In this document: positions 33,900 through 42,875 of the stretch, in pieces
Layout of the letters: every line of letters starts with the position of its first letter
Position numbering within the stretch: the first letter of the stretch is position 1
NCBI RefSeq assembly: GCF_048551375.1
Contig: NZ_JBLYZJ010000011.1
Location: 1-64,000 of the forward strand
From: Faucicola sp048551375
GTDB taxonomy: Bacteria > Pseudomonadota > Gammaproteobacteria > Pseudomonadales > Moraxellaceae
Length of the DNA: 64,000 bases
Reading direction: 5' to 3'
Program-made: the position numbers and the translations under genes
The notes under the pieces: model-generated
The model's database searches: none
The model's input: the letters and a program-made list of their open reading frames with translations, nothing else
Told to the model about the DNA's origin: nothing

Positions 33900-36800
33900 T
33901 TAACGCACTATATTACCCTGCTTCACCCCCATCCCCACAATTTGACTAACCCCACCATTCATCGGTACGACTTGAATTTGGCTACTAATCCTGTCTTTGA
34001 GTGCTTGAATGTGTGAAATCACCCCAATCAACTTGCCAGACTGTTGAAGCCCTGTCAGCGTATCCAACGCCACATCAAGAGCTTCTTCGTCTAGCGTGCC
34101 AAAGCCCTCATCCAAAAACAACGAATCCACCTGCATACGGTGGCTTGCCATATTCGACAGCCCCAATGCCAATGCGAGGCTAATAATAAAACTTTCACCG
34201 CCAGACAGATTTTTACTGGTACGCACTTGCCCACCTTGATAATTGTCCATCACATCGAGCATGAGCGGTTCTTTATCATTGGCAAGTAGCAGATAGCGGT
34301 CGCTCATCTTGCGTAACTGCTCATTGGCATGGGCAATCATAATGTTAAAAGTCAGCCCTTGGGCGAAGTTACGGAATTTTTTACCATCGTTTGAGCCGAT
34401 TAACTCATGCAAATCTTTCCATTGTTTCACCTCTAGCCGTTGTTGCTCGATTTGTTGTAGCAGTTCAATTTGGCTGTGTTTAAGCTGTTGATTTGACGCT
34501 AATAATTGCTCGACACCGCCCAGTTCTTGTTGGGTTTGGCTTAAATCAAATTGAGCTTTATCCAGTAATTCAGTGATTTGCTCAAAATCCAACTCGGTGC
34601 GTGGCGTGGCGAGTAGGGCGTGTTGTTGGGTTTGGGCTTGGGTGAGTAGGCTATCAATGCGTTGTTGCTGTTCGAGCAGTTCATTGGCAAGGCGTTGCAA
34701 GGTGTCACGTTCACTATCAGCTAGCATTGCCGATTGATAATCCGCTTCATCAATAAAGCCTAACGCTTGCAATCGCTCATTGACATGACGCTGTTGCTCC
34801 CCATGACTGGCTTGCAGTTGGGTAATGCTTGCATTTAATGTTTCAATGTGTTGTTGTACAAGAGTTTGTTGTTGGGTCAGCTCATTCAAGGCTTGTTCGC
34901 TGTTTCGCCATGCTTGGAACGCTTGATTTTTGGCTTGGGTCAAACGCAGTTGTTCGGCTTCTACGGATTTATCGCCAAATTCTCGTTCACGTTGTTGATT
35001 TAAGTCCTGCAAAATAGTGCCAATGGTTTGGTGTTTTTGTTGCCATTGGGCAAGGTTATTGCTTAGATTTTGTTTTTCACTGTCAAGGCTAATCAAGGTC
35101 TGTTTGGCTTGAATGATATGGTCATTCAGCTGTTGTAAAGTTTGGTTAAGCTGTTGAAATTGTTGCCAAATATTTTCTAAATTAGCAAGGCGTTGCTCAA
35201 AGGTGACTTGTGATTGATTGTCACTCGCCAAAGCATTTGGCGTGATAAAAGGGGCAAATAAACCGTCAATCCGCTGTTGCAGTTGCTGTTGATTGTCGCT
35301 ATTGCTCGCCAGTAATTGCCCAATTTCCCCCAGTCGTTGCTCACAGTGTTGTTGTTCGCTGTGTATGCGTGTTTGTTGTTGTAACTGCTGATTGTGCTGT
35401 TCGCTGAGTTTAGCAAGTTGCCGTTGGGCGGTTTGGTAGGCGGTTTGCTGTTGCTCAATGTGAGTTAGGCGTTGTTGTAATGCTTTAGATTGCTCATCAA
35501 TGGTTTGTTGATAGTGTGCTAATTTTATTAAAAATTCATCAAATGGGTTTTTCAAAGATGGGTGATTAGAATTCACCTTACCAACGCTCATCACCAAATC
35601 TTGCAACGTGTTTACCAAATCTTTCGCATTGGGCAAATTAGCAATATCCGCTTGCAGTTGATTGGTAAGTTGTTGATTACACTCGTTTAATTGGCTAATT
35701 TGTTGTTGCAAAAATTGCTCACGTTGTTGCAGGGTATTCTGCTCAATCCGCAACTGTTGAATACGTTGGTTAAGCTGTTCGAGTTGGGTTTTTGCCTGTT
35801 GCCATTGTTGTTGCGTGCTGTCGTTGGTGTCGGTCGGTTGGTAATGGGCGAATGGGTGTGCAGTCGCCCCACACAGCGGACAGGGTTCGCCATGAATCAG
35901 ACGCTCACGCTCTTGGGTCAAATCTTGGATTTTGGCAAGTAAAATCAAATTGCGGTTGAGCAAATCAACTCGTTGTTCGGCATGGTGGCGTTCGTTGTTG
36001 GTGGCGGTTAATTGTTGTGTGAGGTCGCTCAACTGGGTGGCAATGTCGCCTAGTTCATGCTGTTGCTGTTGGCTTTGGGTATGGTTGGTTTGCCATTCGC
36101 TCACCGCTTGCTTTATGGCATTGGCTTGATTTTGAGCGTGCCACAGTTGCTCACCTTGTTGGCGTAATTCGCCAATACTTTGACCATTGGTCAGCGTTGC
36201 CAAAGTTTGCTCAAGGCTGTGCTGTTGGGCATTGGCAGTGTTTAATTCGCTATCCAACTGGCTAATGGTTTGCGATAATTGTTGAGCAATCTGCTGGTTA
36301 TTGGCGTGTTGTTGTTTTAGCCGAGTTTGCTCGTTTGACAGATTAGTTTTCTCATCGTTTAGCGTCTGGGCGTGTTTTTGCAATTCTTTTAATGTGGCTA
36401 AATGTTGTGGCAATTCATCAGCATTCGGTATCTGTTGCTGTTTGGCAAGGCATTGCTGTTGCTCGTTTTCTAGCTGAGTCAAGCGTTGTTGTTGCTCGCC
36501 AAATGCCTGTTGTTGCTTGGCAATCCGCCCTTGTAATTGCCCCAGTTGCTCGTTGGCTTCGTGATATTGCTGTTGCTGTTGCCCACGTTGGCTGTCAAGC
36601 TCTCGAATGTGGTTAAACAGCGGTTCGGCTTCGCTAATTGCCTGTTCGGCAGTGGTGAGTAGGGCGTGGTGCTGTTGCCATGCCAGTTTTGCAGTTTGGC
36701 ATTGTTCGGTGAGGGTCGGTAATTGCTGTTGAAAGCCTGTCAAATCAGCGGTTTGGCTGGTCAACTGCTTGCTAATATAGCCCAGTTGGTTGACATCACC

Positions 36801-37691
36801 TGCGATTTGCAACGCCTTAAACGCTCGTTGTAAGCGGATTTGTTGCGGGGCAAATTCGGTGGTTTTTTGTTGTAATTTAGATTTTTGTTGGGTTAAATTA
36901 ACCAGTTGGGCGGTAATGGTGTTGAGGTTATTTCGCCAAAGTTTGTCTTGTTCCAGTGTGGCAATCTCGGTTTTGCGTTGAGTGACTTGTGCCAGTAATT
37001 GGGATTTTTTACCGATTAAAATCTGCTCTTCTTCGTCTGATAAAACCGTGGTATTGTCGAGTTTATCGGTCAAACGACTCAATGCCAAATCCGCATTGCG
37101 GTTAAATTCATGGACTTTTTTTGAAATATCGCTATAAATTTCTGTGCCTGTGATTTGCTCCAAAATCGGTGAACGCTCATCACTGGAGGCTTGCAAAAAT
37201 GCCGAAAAACTGCCTTGAGCGAGCAACATCGCACGAGTAAAACGAGCAAAATCCATGCCTGTGATGGCTTCGACTTGTTTTTTGGTAAGGTTGGCTTTTT
37301 CTTCGAGGATTTTGCCTTGGGTGTGGTCATCAATAAATTCGGCAATTTCATGTTTGGGCGATTGTAGCTTGCCGTCTGGGCTTTTTCTGGCACGTTTTTG
37401 CCCCCAATGACAGCGGTAACTACCTGTGTGGGTGGCAAAAACCACTTCGCTAAAGCATTCGCCTGTGTAGCGTGACATGAGGTCGTTTTTGTTTTGGGTG
37501 ATGTCGCCGAGGCGTGGCGTTGCCCCATACAGTGCGAGGCAGATAGCGTCCAAGATGGTGCTTTTGCCTGCCCCTGTCGCCCCTGTGATGGCAAAAATGC
37601 CTTCGTTGGCGTAGGCAGGGTGGCGAAAGTCGATGTGCCATTCGCCTTTGAGGGAATTGAGATTTTGGAAAGTGAGGGTAAGGATTCGCAT
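33900..37691 (-). CDS. sbcC: Exonuclease SbcC (Rad50-like ATPase)
   Basis: SbcC is the SMC-like ATPase of the SbcCD nuclease, which cleaves DNA hairpins and protein-blocked ends. The 1263-aa protein has an N-terminal P-loop GATGAGKST (about 37-45) and very long Gln-rich coiled coils. The zinc hook CPLC lies near residues 602-605 and the C-terminal ATPase half has LSGGESFIISLALALGLS and LFLDEGFGTLDEEALD. The coiled coils are unusually rich in Gln, reflecting CAA/CAG-rich DNA. The start abuts the stop of the DKNYY gene, implying one transcript with sbcD. Confidence 0.96.
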   Translation of the reverse strand: MRILTLTFQNLNSLKGEWHIDFRHPAYANEGIFAITGATGAGKSTILDAICLALYGATPRLGDITQNKNDLMSRYTGECFSEVVFATHTGSYRCHWGQKRARKSPDGKLQSPKHEIAEFIDDHTQGKILEEKANLTKKQVEAITGMDFARFTRAMLLAQGSFSAFLQASSDERSPILEQITGTEIYSDISKKVHEFNRNADLALSRLTDKLDNTTVLSDEEEQILIGKKSQLLAQVTQRKTEIATLEQDKLWRNNLNTITAQLVNLTQQKSKLQQKTTEFAPQQIRLQRAFKALQIAGDVNQLGYISKQLTSQTADLTGFQQQLPTLTEQCQTAKLAWQQHHALLTTAEQAISEAEPLFNHIRELDSQRGQQQQQYHEANEQLGQLQGRIAKQQQAFGEQQQRLTQLENEQQQCLAKQQQIPNADELPQHLATLKELQKHAQTLNDEKTNLSNEQTRLKQQHANNQQIAQQLSQTISQLDSELNTANAQQHSLEQTLATLTNGQSIGELRQQGEQLWHAQNQANAIKQAVSEWQTNHTQSQQQQHELGDIATQLSDLTQQLTATNNERHHAEQRVDLLNRNLILLAKIQDLTQERERLIHGEPCPLCGATAHPFAHYQPTDTNDSTQQQWQQAKTQLEQLNQRIQQLRIEQNTLQQREQFLQQQISQLNECNQQLTNQLQADIANLPNAKDLVNTLQDLVMSVGKVNSNHPSLKNPFDEFLIKLAHYQQTIDEQSKALQQRLTHIEQQQTAYQTAQRQLAKLSEQHNQQLQQQTRIHSEQQHCEQRLGEIGQLLASNSDNQQQLQQRIDGLFAPFITPNALASDNQSQVTFEQRLANLENIWQQFQQLNQTLQQLNDHIIQAKQTLISLDSEKQNLSNNLAQWQQKHQTIGTILQDLNQQREREFGDKSVEAEQLRLTQAKNQAFQAWRNSEQALNELTQQQTLVQQHIETLNASITQLQASHGEQQRHVNERLQALGFIDEADYQSAMLADSERDTLQRLANELLEQQQRIDSLLTQAQTQQHALLATPRTELDFEQITELLDKAQFDLSQTQQELGGVEQLLASNQQLKHSQIELLQQIEQQRLEVKQWKDLHELIGSNDGKKFRNFAQGLTFNIMIAHANEQLRKMSDRYLLLANDKEPLMLDVMDNYQGGQVRTSKNLSGGESFIISLALALGLSNMASHRMQVDSLFLDEGFGTLDEEALDVALDTLTGLQQSGKLIGVISHIQALKDRISSQIQVVPMNGGVSQIVGMGVKQGNIVR

Positions 37692-38492
37692 TTATAAATA
37701 CCCCAGTTTTTTCATCATTGCTTGGTGGGATTCGTCAGATAAACGCTGTTTTTCTTTGGCATATTCAATGGCTTTGTTTTCATCCCAGTCTTGTGGATTT
37801 TCACCTTTAATTACCCAAGCCAAATGATAAACGGCTTTTTTGGTTTTAGAATAACCATCAACCAAATATTCCCAATCATCAAATTTAGCAAATCCAAGCT
37901 TATTATCACACCAATATATGCCTTCACCATCGGTGCTATAGCTTGCATCATTATCTTTAAATTTGAGTTGTCGCCATGACTGTGGTTTTGCCCCTTTAAG
38001 TAGCTTACCACCCCAATACACGTGGTCTTCATCTGTTGCATAGTATGATAGCGGTGTTAGCATCCTAAGTTTTTGCGGATTTTTGCAAGATTTAATGATG
38101 GTGTTGTAGCTGTAGGCATGGTTTTTATCAATGGCATAACTATCGCCAATATGTTGAAACGTTGCACTATCTGCCCCTTTTATTGGGTATAAATTATTTT
38201 CACCTTCGGTATAAACACCCTGTTTATCAAGCCACCAACAATGATAAGAACGAAAAGTATGTGGGTCAATTTTGGTTTTTTTCCAAGCAAAATAGACATG
38301 GTTTTTGTCTTTGGCAATTAGGCTCACAAAATCAGGGTCATTGTCTAGCCATACCATTAAGCTATCACTATCTGCTTGTCGAATTAAACGATTTTGATGG
38401 TAAACTTGACCATTACGAATCACCCAATATTCGGTCTTGAATCTGCTGACAATGCGTTGGTTGGGTAAGTTAAGTAGTAGTTGCCAAGTCAT
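37692..38492 (-). CDS. DKNYY-family protein inserted between sbcD and sbcC
   Basis: The 266-aa protein carries repeated units of the DKNYY type, for example AKDKNHVYFAWKK, AIDKNHAYSYN, ATDEDHVYWGGKLL and TKKAVYHLAW. Such repeats occur in proteins of unknown function from many bacteria and are thought to fold as beta structures. No signal peptide is visible. It is more AT-rich than the sbc genes. Spacing is three bases after sbcD and zero before sbcC, so it must be translated from the sbcDC message. AAGAG before the ATG lies inside the end of sbcD. Whether it acts with SbcCD is unknown. Confidence 0.85.
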   Translation of the reverse strand: MTWQLLLNLPNQRIVSRFKTEYWVIRNGQVYHQNRLIRQADSDSLMVWLDNDPDFVSLIAKDKNHVYFAWKKTKIDPHTFRSYHCWWLDKQGVYTEGENNLYPIKGADSATFQHIGDSYAIDKNHAYSYNTIIKSCKNPQKLRMLTPLSYYATDEDHVYWGGKLLKGAKPQSWRQLKFKDNDASYSTDGEGIYWCDNKLGFAKFDDWEYLVDGYSKTKKAVYHLAWVIKGENPQDWDENKAIEYAKEKQRLSDESHQAMMKKLGYL

Positions 38493-38495
38493 AGG

Positions 38496-40034
38496 TTACT
38501 CTTGTTCTTTTAAATCCGCCAATACTTCAAAGTAACGTTGGCGTAGCATTTCTTGTTGTTCAATTGGCACTTGATGGGCAGTCAAACATCGCTCAAATAC
38601 CTCGATTTCATTCAACTCTTCAAGCGTTTCATTGATGGCTTGGGCTTGCAAGGTTTGTTGGCGTAAGGCTTGATTTTTTATGCGTAACACCTTGATATCG
38701 CTATCTTTTATCAAGGCTTGCACCTCATTTTGCAAGTCGCCTTTTACCGCCTCGCCCTCATATACCACTTCCACCCACACCGATTGCCCCAATTTTCGCC
38801 ATTGTTTAAAGGCGGTTTCGATGGTCGCCCAATCGCCTTTGACACTGGCAAGCGGTTGAAACACAGGCACAGCAAGCGATTGTAACAAAGTCGTGGGCGA
38901 CAACATGGCAATATTATAAGGTTGCTCAAGGTTGAGCGGAATGTCGCTGTTTAGCGTATTTGATGAATTTTGTGCTAATTCATCTTTGGAAAGGTCAGCT
39001 TTGGAAAGGTCAACATTGGCAAAATCATCGTTGGAAAGGTCATCGCCAAATAAATCCATTGAAGTTGATAGGGCAGGCGAGGGGGTAGAAACCGATTTTT
39101 TGCTTGTTTTGGTTGCGGTTAAAGATGGTTTTGGGTTAGCCAAAGGCGATTCGTTGAGGGTTTTGATTAACGGAAAAATCGGCTGTGTAAGCAGTTTTTC
39201 ATCGGCAAAAAATCGCACCAAATGCACCTGTTTTTGTTGGCGACTTTCGCCAAAGCCCATCGCTATCGGTGAGCCACTGTAGCGAATATGAGCAAGTCCG
39301 CCCACCGCTTGCGGAACGTGCAAATGTCCCAATGCCACATAGTCAAAACAAGGGTCAAACATCTCACCACGCACATGAGCCAACGAGCCGACATACAGCT
39401 CACGCACGCCATCGCCCTCGACCGTTTCACCGCCCACCGCAAACAAATGCCCTGTGGCGACCATCGGTATCGGTTTGCCAATCTGTTGTTGTAGCTCAGT
39501 TTGTTTGGCGATGGCGAGGCTCGTGACCGCTTCATAATGGGCTTGAATCCCTGCGGTGAGTTTGCGTTCTTTGGTGTCCAAATTTTCGGCATTGCCTACG
39601 GTTCGCACGTCACGGTCACGCAAGTACGGCACAGCCACCACAATCAGCTCAGGTATGCCGTTTGCGTCATTAAGCACTAAGATTTCTTCGGATAAATCCT
39701 CACCAATCGCCCCAATCACATGAATGTCAAAGCCCTTGAGCAAGGTCTTGGGTGCGTCCAAAAAACTGGGTGAATCGTGATTACCTGCGACAATCACCAC
39801 ATGGCGACAGGCAGTGTGATTGACGGCATTCAAAAATTGATAATACAGGGTTTGGGCTTGGTTACTGGGGGTGCTGGTGTCAAAAATATCCCCTGCAATC
39901 AGCAAGACATCGACTTGATGCGTGTCGATGACGTGGGTTTGCCATGATAAAAATTGGGCAAATTCGTCATAGCGTGGCTGATTGTACAGCCTACGACCCA
40001 AATGCCAATCGGAAGTGTGCAGTAAAGTCAGCAT
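38496..40034 (-). CDS. sbcD: Exonuclease SbcD (Mre11-like nuclease)
   Basis: SbcD is the manganese-dependent nuclease subunit. Phosphoesterase motifs: LHTSDWHLGR (5-14), LIAGDIFDTS (about 45), VIVAGNHDSP (about 80) and VALGHLHVPQ (about 230). The 512-aa product is about 100 residues longer than usual. The excess is a linker of about 100 residues (about 295-395) that includes four pentapeptide units from a 15-bp tandem repeat (DLSND, DFANV, DLSKA, DLSKD). The capping domain with WVEVVYEG follows. It is the first gene of sbcD-DKNYY-sbcC. Confidence 0.95.
   Translation of the reverse strand: MLTLLHTSDWHLGRRLYNQPRYDEFAQFLSWQTHVIDTHQVDVLLIAGDIFDTSTPSNQAQTLYYQFLNAVNHTACRHVVIVAGNHDSPSFLDAPKTLLKGFDIHVIGAIGEDLSEEILVLNDANGIPELIVVAVPYLRDRDVRTVGNAENLDTKERKLTAGIQAHYEAVTSLAIAKQTELQQQIGKPIPMVATGHLFAVGGETVEGDGVRELYVGSLAHVRGEMFDPCFDYVALGHLHVPQAVGGLAHIRYSGSPIAMGFGESRQQKQVHLVRFFADEKLLTQPIFPLIKTLNESPLANPKPSLTATKTSKKSVSTPSPALSTSMDLFGDDLSNDDFANVDLSKADLSKDELAQNSSNTLNSDIPLNLEQPYNIAMLSPTTLLQSLAVPVFQPLASVKGDWATIETAFKQWRKLGQSVWVEVVYEGEAVKGDLQNEVQALIKDSDIKVLRIKNQALRQQTLQAQAINETLEELNEIEVFERCLTAHQVPIEQQEMLRQRYFEVLADLKEQE
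38986..39045 (-). repeat. 15-bp tandem repeat inside sbcD (four units)
   Basis: Four consecutive 15-base units, each starting TTGG on the plus strand (TTGGAAAGGTCANCN; the third unit is diverged). They encode four five-residue units in the SbcD linker. The unit length is a multiple of three, so changes in copy number keep the frame. Confidence 0.85.
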
Positions 40035-40097
40035 GGCGGAAAATTATCCAATGATAGAATAAACAAAGGTATTCTAGCACACTTCGACCGCTATTTT

Positions 40098-40997
40098 TTA
40101 CTGACTTTTTTCCAACGCCTCGGCAAATAATTTACCCAATAAATTGACATCATCCACCCTCGCATAGTTAAGGCGTGTAATAAACGCCAAACGCCGATGA
40201 GGGCCTTTCTCGCTTAGTGGACGCATGATAGCATTTGGATTTTGTTGGTGGATTTGATGGACTGCGATTTCGGGAACAAGGGTCGTTCCCATACCATTTA
40301 ACGCCATTTGGATTAAGGTATTAAGGCTGGCATCGCTAAAGTAATTTTTAACCTTACTTTTTTCTAAATTACACACGGATAACGCATGGTCAGTCAAGCA
40401 ATGCCCCTCACCCAACAGCATCAAATCACTATTCATCAACTCATCAGTATCAATCTGTTCAACCGTTGGCTGTTTATCACCTTTGGCAAATACTGCCAAA
40501 AAATCTTCCGACCAGAATTCAAAACACAATAGTCCATCAGTAGGATACGGCAGGGCAATAATGGCAGTATCAATCACCCCATAGCGGACTTTATCAATCA
40601 AGCGTTCTGTTTGCTCTTCGACAATATTAGGACGAAAGTGGGTAAATTTTTCATTTAAAAAAGGTAATACTTTGGGCAATAAAAATGGAGCAATGGTGGG
40701 AATCATACCAATCGACATAGGATAAGCCAGTGGCGTTTGATGGGTCTGCACCCTTGTCACCAAATCATTCACCTCCGAAAAAATCCGTTTGGCACGCTCA
40801 AGAATTTCACTACCGATGGGAGTAATTAATACTTGTTTGTTATTGCGTTCAAAGATTTGTGTACCTAATTGCCTTTCAAGTTCAGCAATACCAAGGCTTA
40901 ATGCAGATTGGGAAATATTGCACTCTTCAGAGGCACGTTTGAAGTGTTTAAGTTTGGCAACCGCAAGGGCAAACTCAAGTTGGCGTAGAGTAATCAT
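40098..40997 (-). CDS. oxyR: Hydrogen peroxide-inducible transcription activator OxyR
   Basis: The LysR-type regulator has 299 aa. The N-terminal winged helix-turn-helix (1-60) reads MITLRQLEFALAVAK and ISQSALSLGIAELERQLG. The redox cysteines are present in GEGHCLTDHALSVC as Cys200 and Cys209, the same nine-residue spacing as Cys199/Cys208 of E. coli OxyR, so peroxide sensing by disulfide formation is expected. The gene is divergent from ahpC across a 410-base spacer, which supports direct control of ahpC. Confidence 0.95.
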   Translation of the reverse strand: MITLRQLEFALAVAKLKHFKRASEECNISQSALSLGIAELERQLGTQIFERNNKQVLITPIGSEILERAKRIFSEVNDLVTRVQTHQTPLAYPMSIGMIPTIAPFLLPKVLPFLNEKFTHFRPNIVEEQTERLIDKVRYGVIDTAIIALPYPTDGLLCFEFWSEDFLAVFAKGDKQPTVEQIDTDELMNSDLMLLGEGHCLTDHALSVCNLEKSKVKNYFSDASLNTLIQMALNGMGTTLVPEIAVHQIHQQNPNAIMRPLSEKGPHRRLAFITRLNYARVDDVNLLGKLFAEALEKSQ

Positions 40998-41261
40998 AGA
41001 TGTCGGCTTATTGATTGTTGTTATGTGTTTATTTTAACAGCTATTTTAAAGTTTTGGCTATTTTTAGAGTAATTTTTGTACAATAAATATTCAATTTTAT
41101 TCTATAATTGATAAATCAAATCAAAAGAATCAAAAATCTAAACTGGATAAATAATCAAAATACATTAATATAGTCATTGTTAGTACAAAGCAGTTTTGGA
41201 CGATAAACTGGTTATTTATTAGTCATATAATCTCATATTGTTAAGATTTGGTGAAGCAACA

Positions 41262-41304
41262 AATCGCAACATTTGGTATAGAAATGGTAAGTAAGGTTGC
41301 GATT
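41262..41304. promoter_or_regulatory. Nine-base inverted repeat in the oxyR-ahpC spacer
   Basis: AATCGCAAC and GTTGCGATT are perfect inverted copies separated by 25 bases. The arrangement could be a regulator binding pair or a stem-loop. The oxyR-ahpC spacer contains no visible gene, only this and the palindromes nearby. Confidence 0.4.
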
Positions 41305-41318
41305 GTCCTATGATTTGT

Positions 41319-41355
41319 GCTATCAATATAGCCTTATATGATAAGATTTCATATA
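41319..41355. promoter_or_regulatory. Two palindromes upstream of ahpC, possible OxyR site
   Basis: GCTATCAATATAGC (41319-41332) is a perfect five-base-arm palindrome. TATATGA and TCATATA (41335-41355) are seven-base arms with a seven-base spacer, in keeping with the T-N11-A dyads bound by LysR regulators. They lie 53 bases or more before the ahpC start. They do not fit the full E. coli OxyR consensus, so the assignment is tentative. Confidence 0.4.
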
Positions 41356-41407
41356 GTTGGTATTTGACAATGTTTTAAATAAGTTTTTCATACAACAGGA
41401 GCTAAAA

Positions 41408-41974
41408 ATGGCCGCTATTATTAATCAAATGATTCCAGAATTTACCACCCAAGCCTTTGTTAACGGTGAATTCAAAACCATCTCATCAGAAGACGTAAAA
41501 GGTAAATGGGCAGTATTTTTCTTCTACCCACATGACTTCACTTTTGTTTGCCCAACTGAACTGGAAGACATGGCAGACCATTACGAAGAAATCAAAGCCT
41601 TGGGTGCAGAAGTGTATGCCGTATCAACTGATACTCACTTCGTACACAAAGCATGGGCAGATGCCTCACCTGCAATCGGTAAAGTAAAATATCCAATGCT
41701 TGGCGATGGTACTGGTAAAATCACTCGTGGATTCAACGTGATGATTGAAGAAGACAACGCTGCATTACGTGGTACTTTCTTGGTTGACCCAGATGGTAAA
41801 ATCAAAGTAGCAGAAATCCATGACCTAGGCATTGGTCGCTCTGCGAAAGACCTTATCCGCAAAATTCAAGCTGCCCAATACGTGCGTGACAACGATGGTG
41901 AAGTATGTCCAGCTGCATGGGAAAAAGGTAAAGAAACTTTAAAACCAAGCCTTGACTTAGTTGGTAAAATCTAA
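41408..41974 (+). CDS. ahpC: Alkyl hydroperoxide reductase subunit C (peroxiredoxin)
   Basis: AhpC reduces hydrogen peroxide and organic peroxides. The ATG at 41408 (MAAIINQMIPEF) has AGGAGC seven bases upstream; the open frame begins 17 codons earlier without support. The 188-aa product has the peroxidatic Cys48 in DFTFVCPTE and the resolving Cys167 in GEVCPAAW, the typical 2-Cys form. Codon use looks highly biased, as expected for a strongly expressed gene. A full MITE starts four bases after its stop codon. Confidence 0.97.
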   Translation: MAAIINQMIPEFTTQAFVNGEFKTISSEDVKGKWAVFFFYPHDFTFVCPTELEDMADHYEEIKALGAEVYAVSTDTHFVHKAWADASPAIGKVKYPMLGDGTGKITRGFNVMIEEDNAALRGTFLVDPDGKIKVAEIHDLGIGRSAKDLIRKIQAAQYVRDNDGEVCPAAWEKGKETLKPSLDLVGKI

Positions 41975-41977
41975 TTA

Positions 41978-42109
41978 GGACTTACGTAAAAGACACTGGA
42001 TTCCTGCATTCGCAGGAATGACGACCAAGATTTTGGTTACTCGTCACCCCTGCGTAGGCAGGGGTCTAGTGCCTTTGTAAGAAAATGGTGCTTGAAATTG
42101 CGTAAGTCC
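41978..42109 (+). repeat. MITE family C, full copy (132 bp) after ahpC
   Basis: GGACTTACGTAAAAG at the left and GAAATTGCGTAAGTCC at the right are inverted copies, with TA outside each end. The interior palindromes ATTCCTGCATTCGCAGGAAT and ACCCCTGCGTAGGCAGGGGT are as in the copy at 30929-31060. It lies directly behind ahpC and might serve as its transcript end. Confidence 0.85.
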
Positions 42110-42137
42110 TACTAATTTTAAGCCCAAAAATAAAGCC

Positions 42138-42203
42138 GTAGGGGCGTATTGAATACGCCCAATATTTGAAATCTTAAAAAGGACGTAAGCATTACGTCCC
42201 TAC
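42138..42203. repeat. Two family B palindromes
   Basis: GGGGCGTATTGAATACGCCC (to 42160) and GGACGTAAGCATTACGTCC (42181-42199). The 304-base stretch between ahpC and ydcH contains only these, the MITE and the terminator. Confidence 0.7.
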
Positions 42204-42224
42204 GATTTAAATTTCAGATAAAAT

Positions 42225-42254
42225 AAAACCCCAAATGGTAACATTTGGGGTTTT
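42225..42254. terminator. Strong bidirectional terminator before ydcH 3' end
   Basis: AAAACCCCAAATG and CATTTGGGGTTTT form a perfect 13-pair stem with a GTAA loop. A/T runs lie on both sides, so it can end ydcH transcripts on the minus strand and ahpC read-through on the plus strand. Confidence 0.9.
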
Positions 42255-42278
42255 ATGATGAATAATTAATAAAAATAA

Positions 42279-42503
42279 TTATTTATCTTTATTTTCTTCT
42301 AAGATTTTGAACAACTCATCTTTGAGTGCCAATTTTTCTTTTTTAAGCTCTTCGATTTCAGCTTCACGGCTTACGCTGGCAACTGGGTCGTTTTCAAGGT
42401 TGGTAATTTGTTGGTCAAGGTCGTTGTGCTTATCAAACAACTTGGCAAAATGGTTGTCAGAGGTTTTTAATTTGCTAATCAAATCACGGTATTCTGGAAA
42501 CAT
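42279..42503 (-). CDS. YdcH family (DUF465) small coiled-coil protein
   Basis: The 74-aa acidic protein is almost wholly helical: MFPEYRDLISKLKTSDNHF, then FDKHNDLDQQITNLE and a charged C-terminal helix with EIEELKKEKLALKDEL. This is the DUF465/YdcH pattern; family members are small cytoplasmic proteins of unknown function. A GGACG(C) ribosome-like site precedes the ATG on the minus strand. It is transcribed against ahpC and ahpF, lying between them. Confidence 0.88.
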   Translation of the reverse strand: MFPEYRDLISKLKTSDNHFAKLFDKHNDLDQQITNLENDPVASVSREAEIEELKKEKLALKDELFKILEENKDK

Positions 42504-42754
42504 AGTAGCGTCCTTTTTTGTTGGTTAAAAATTTTAGTGGTAAAAAAATTCAGTATTAAAAAATACATACAGCCGTTAAATAACGCAAGTTGATAATCAC
42601 TTATCTATATCACAAATCAAACATGGTCACTGTGATATTTGGGTTATGCCCCCATTTTAACCAAAAAAACCCTTTTTGACTACTGTCATTTGCAAATCCT
42701 CACACATCGGTTAGGCTTAGGGCATTGTGGATTGGATGGTTTATTATTTTAATA

Positions 42755-42875
42755 GGACTTACGCAAAAATGCCATTTGTAGGTTGGGTGGAAGAATGACA
42801 CCCAACATAAACCCTTCAAATTGTTGGGTATCGCAAGCTCTACCCAACCTACGATTTGGTTAAATGCGTAAGTCT
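42755..42875 (+). repeat. MITE family A, full copy (121 bp)
   Basis: GGACTTACGCAAAAATGCC at the left and AAATGCGTAAGTCT at the right are inverted copies, with TA outside. The interior has TAGGTTGGGTGGAAGAATGA, ACCCAACATAAACCC and CTACCCAACCTACG, which pair to fold. It is nearly identical to the copy at 61029-61149. The surrounding 516 bases between ydcH and ahpF hold nothing else I can name. Confidence 0.85.

Noticed and set aside
41364..41392. TTGACA as the -35 of ahpC
   Set aside because: At 17 bases' distance the -10 would be poor (TTCATA) and transcription would start almost at the ribosome site.
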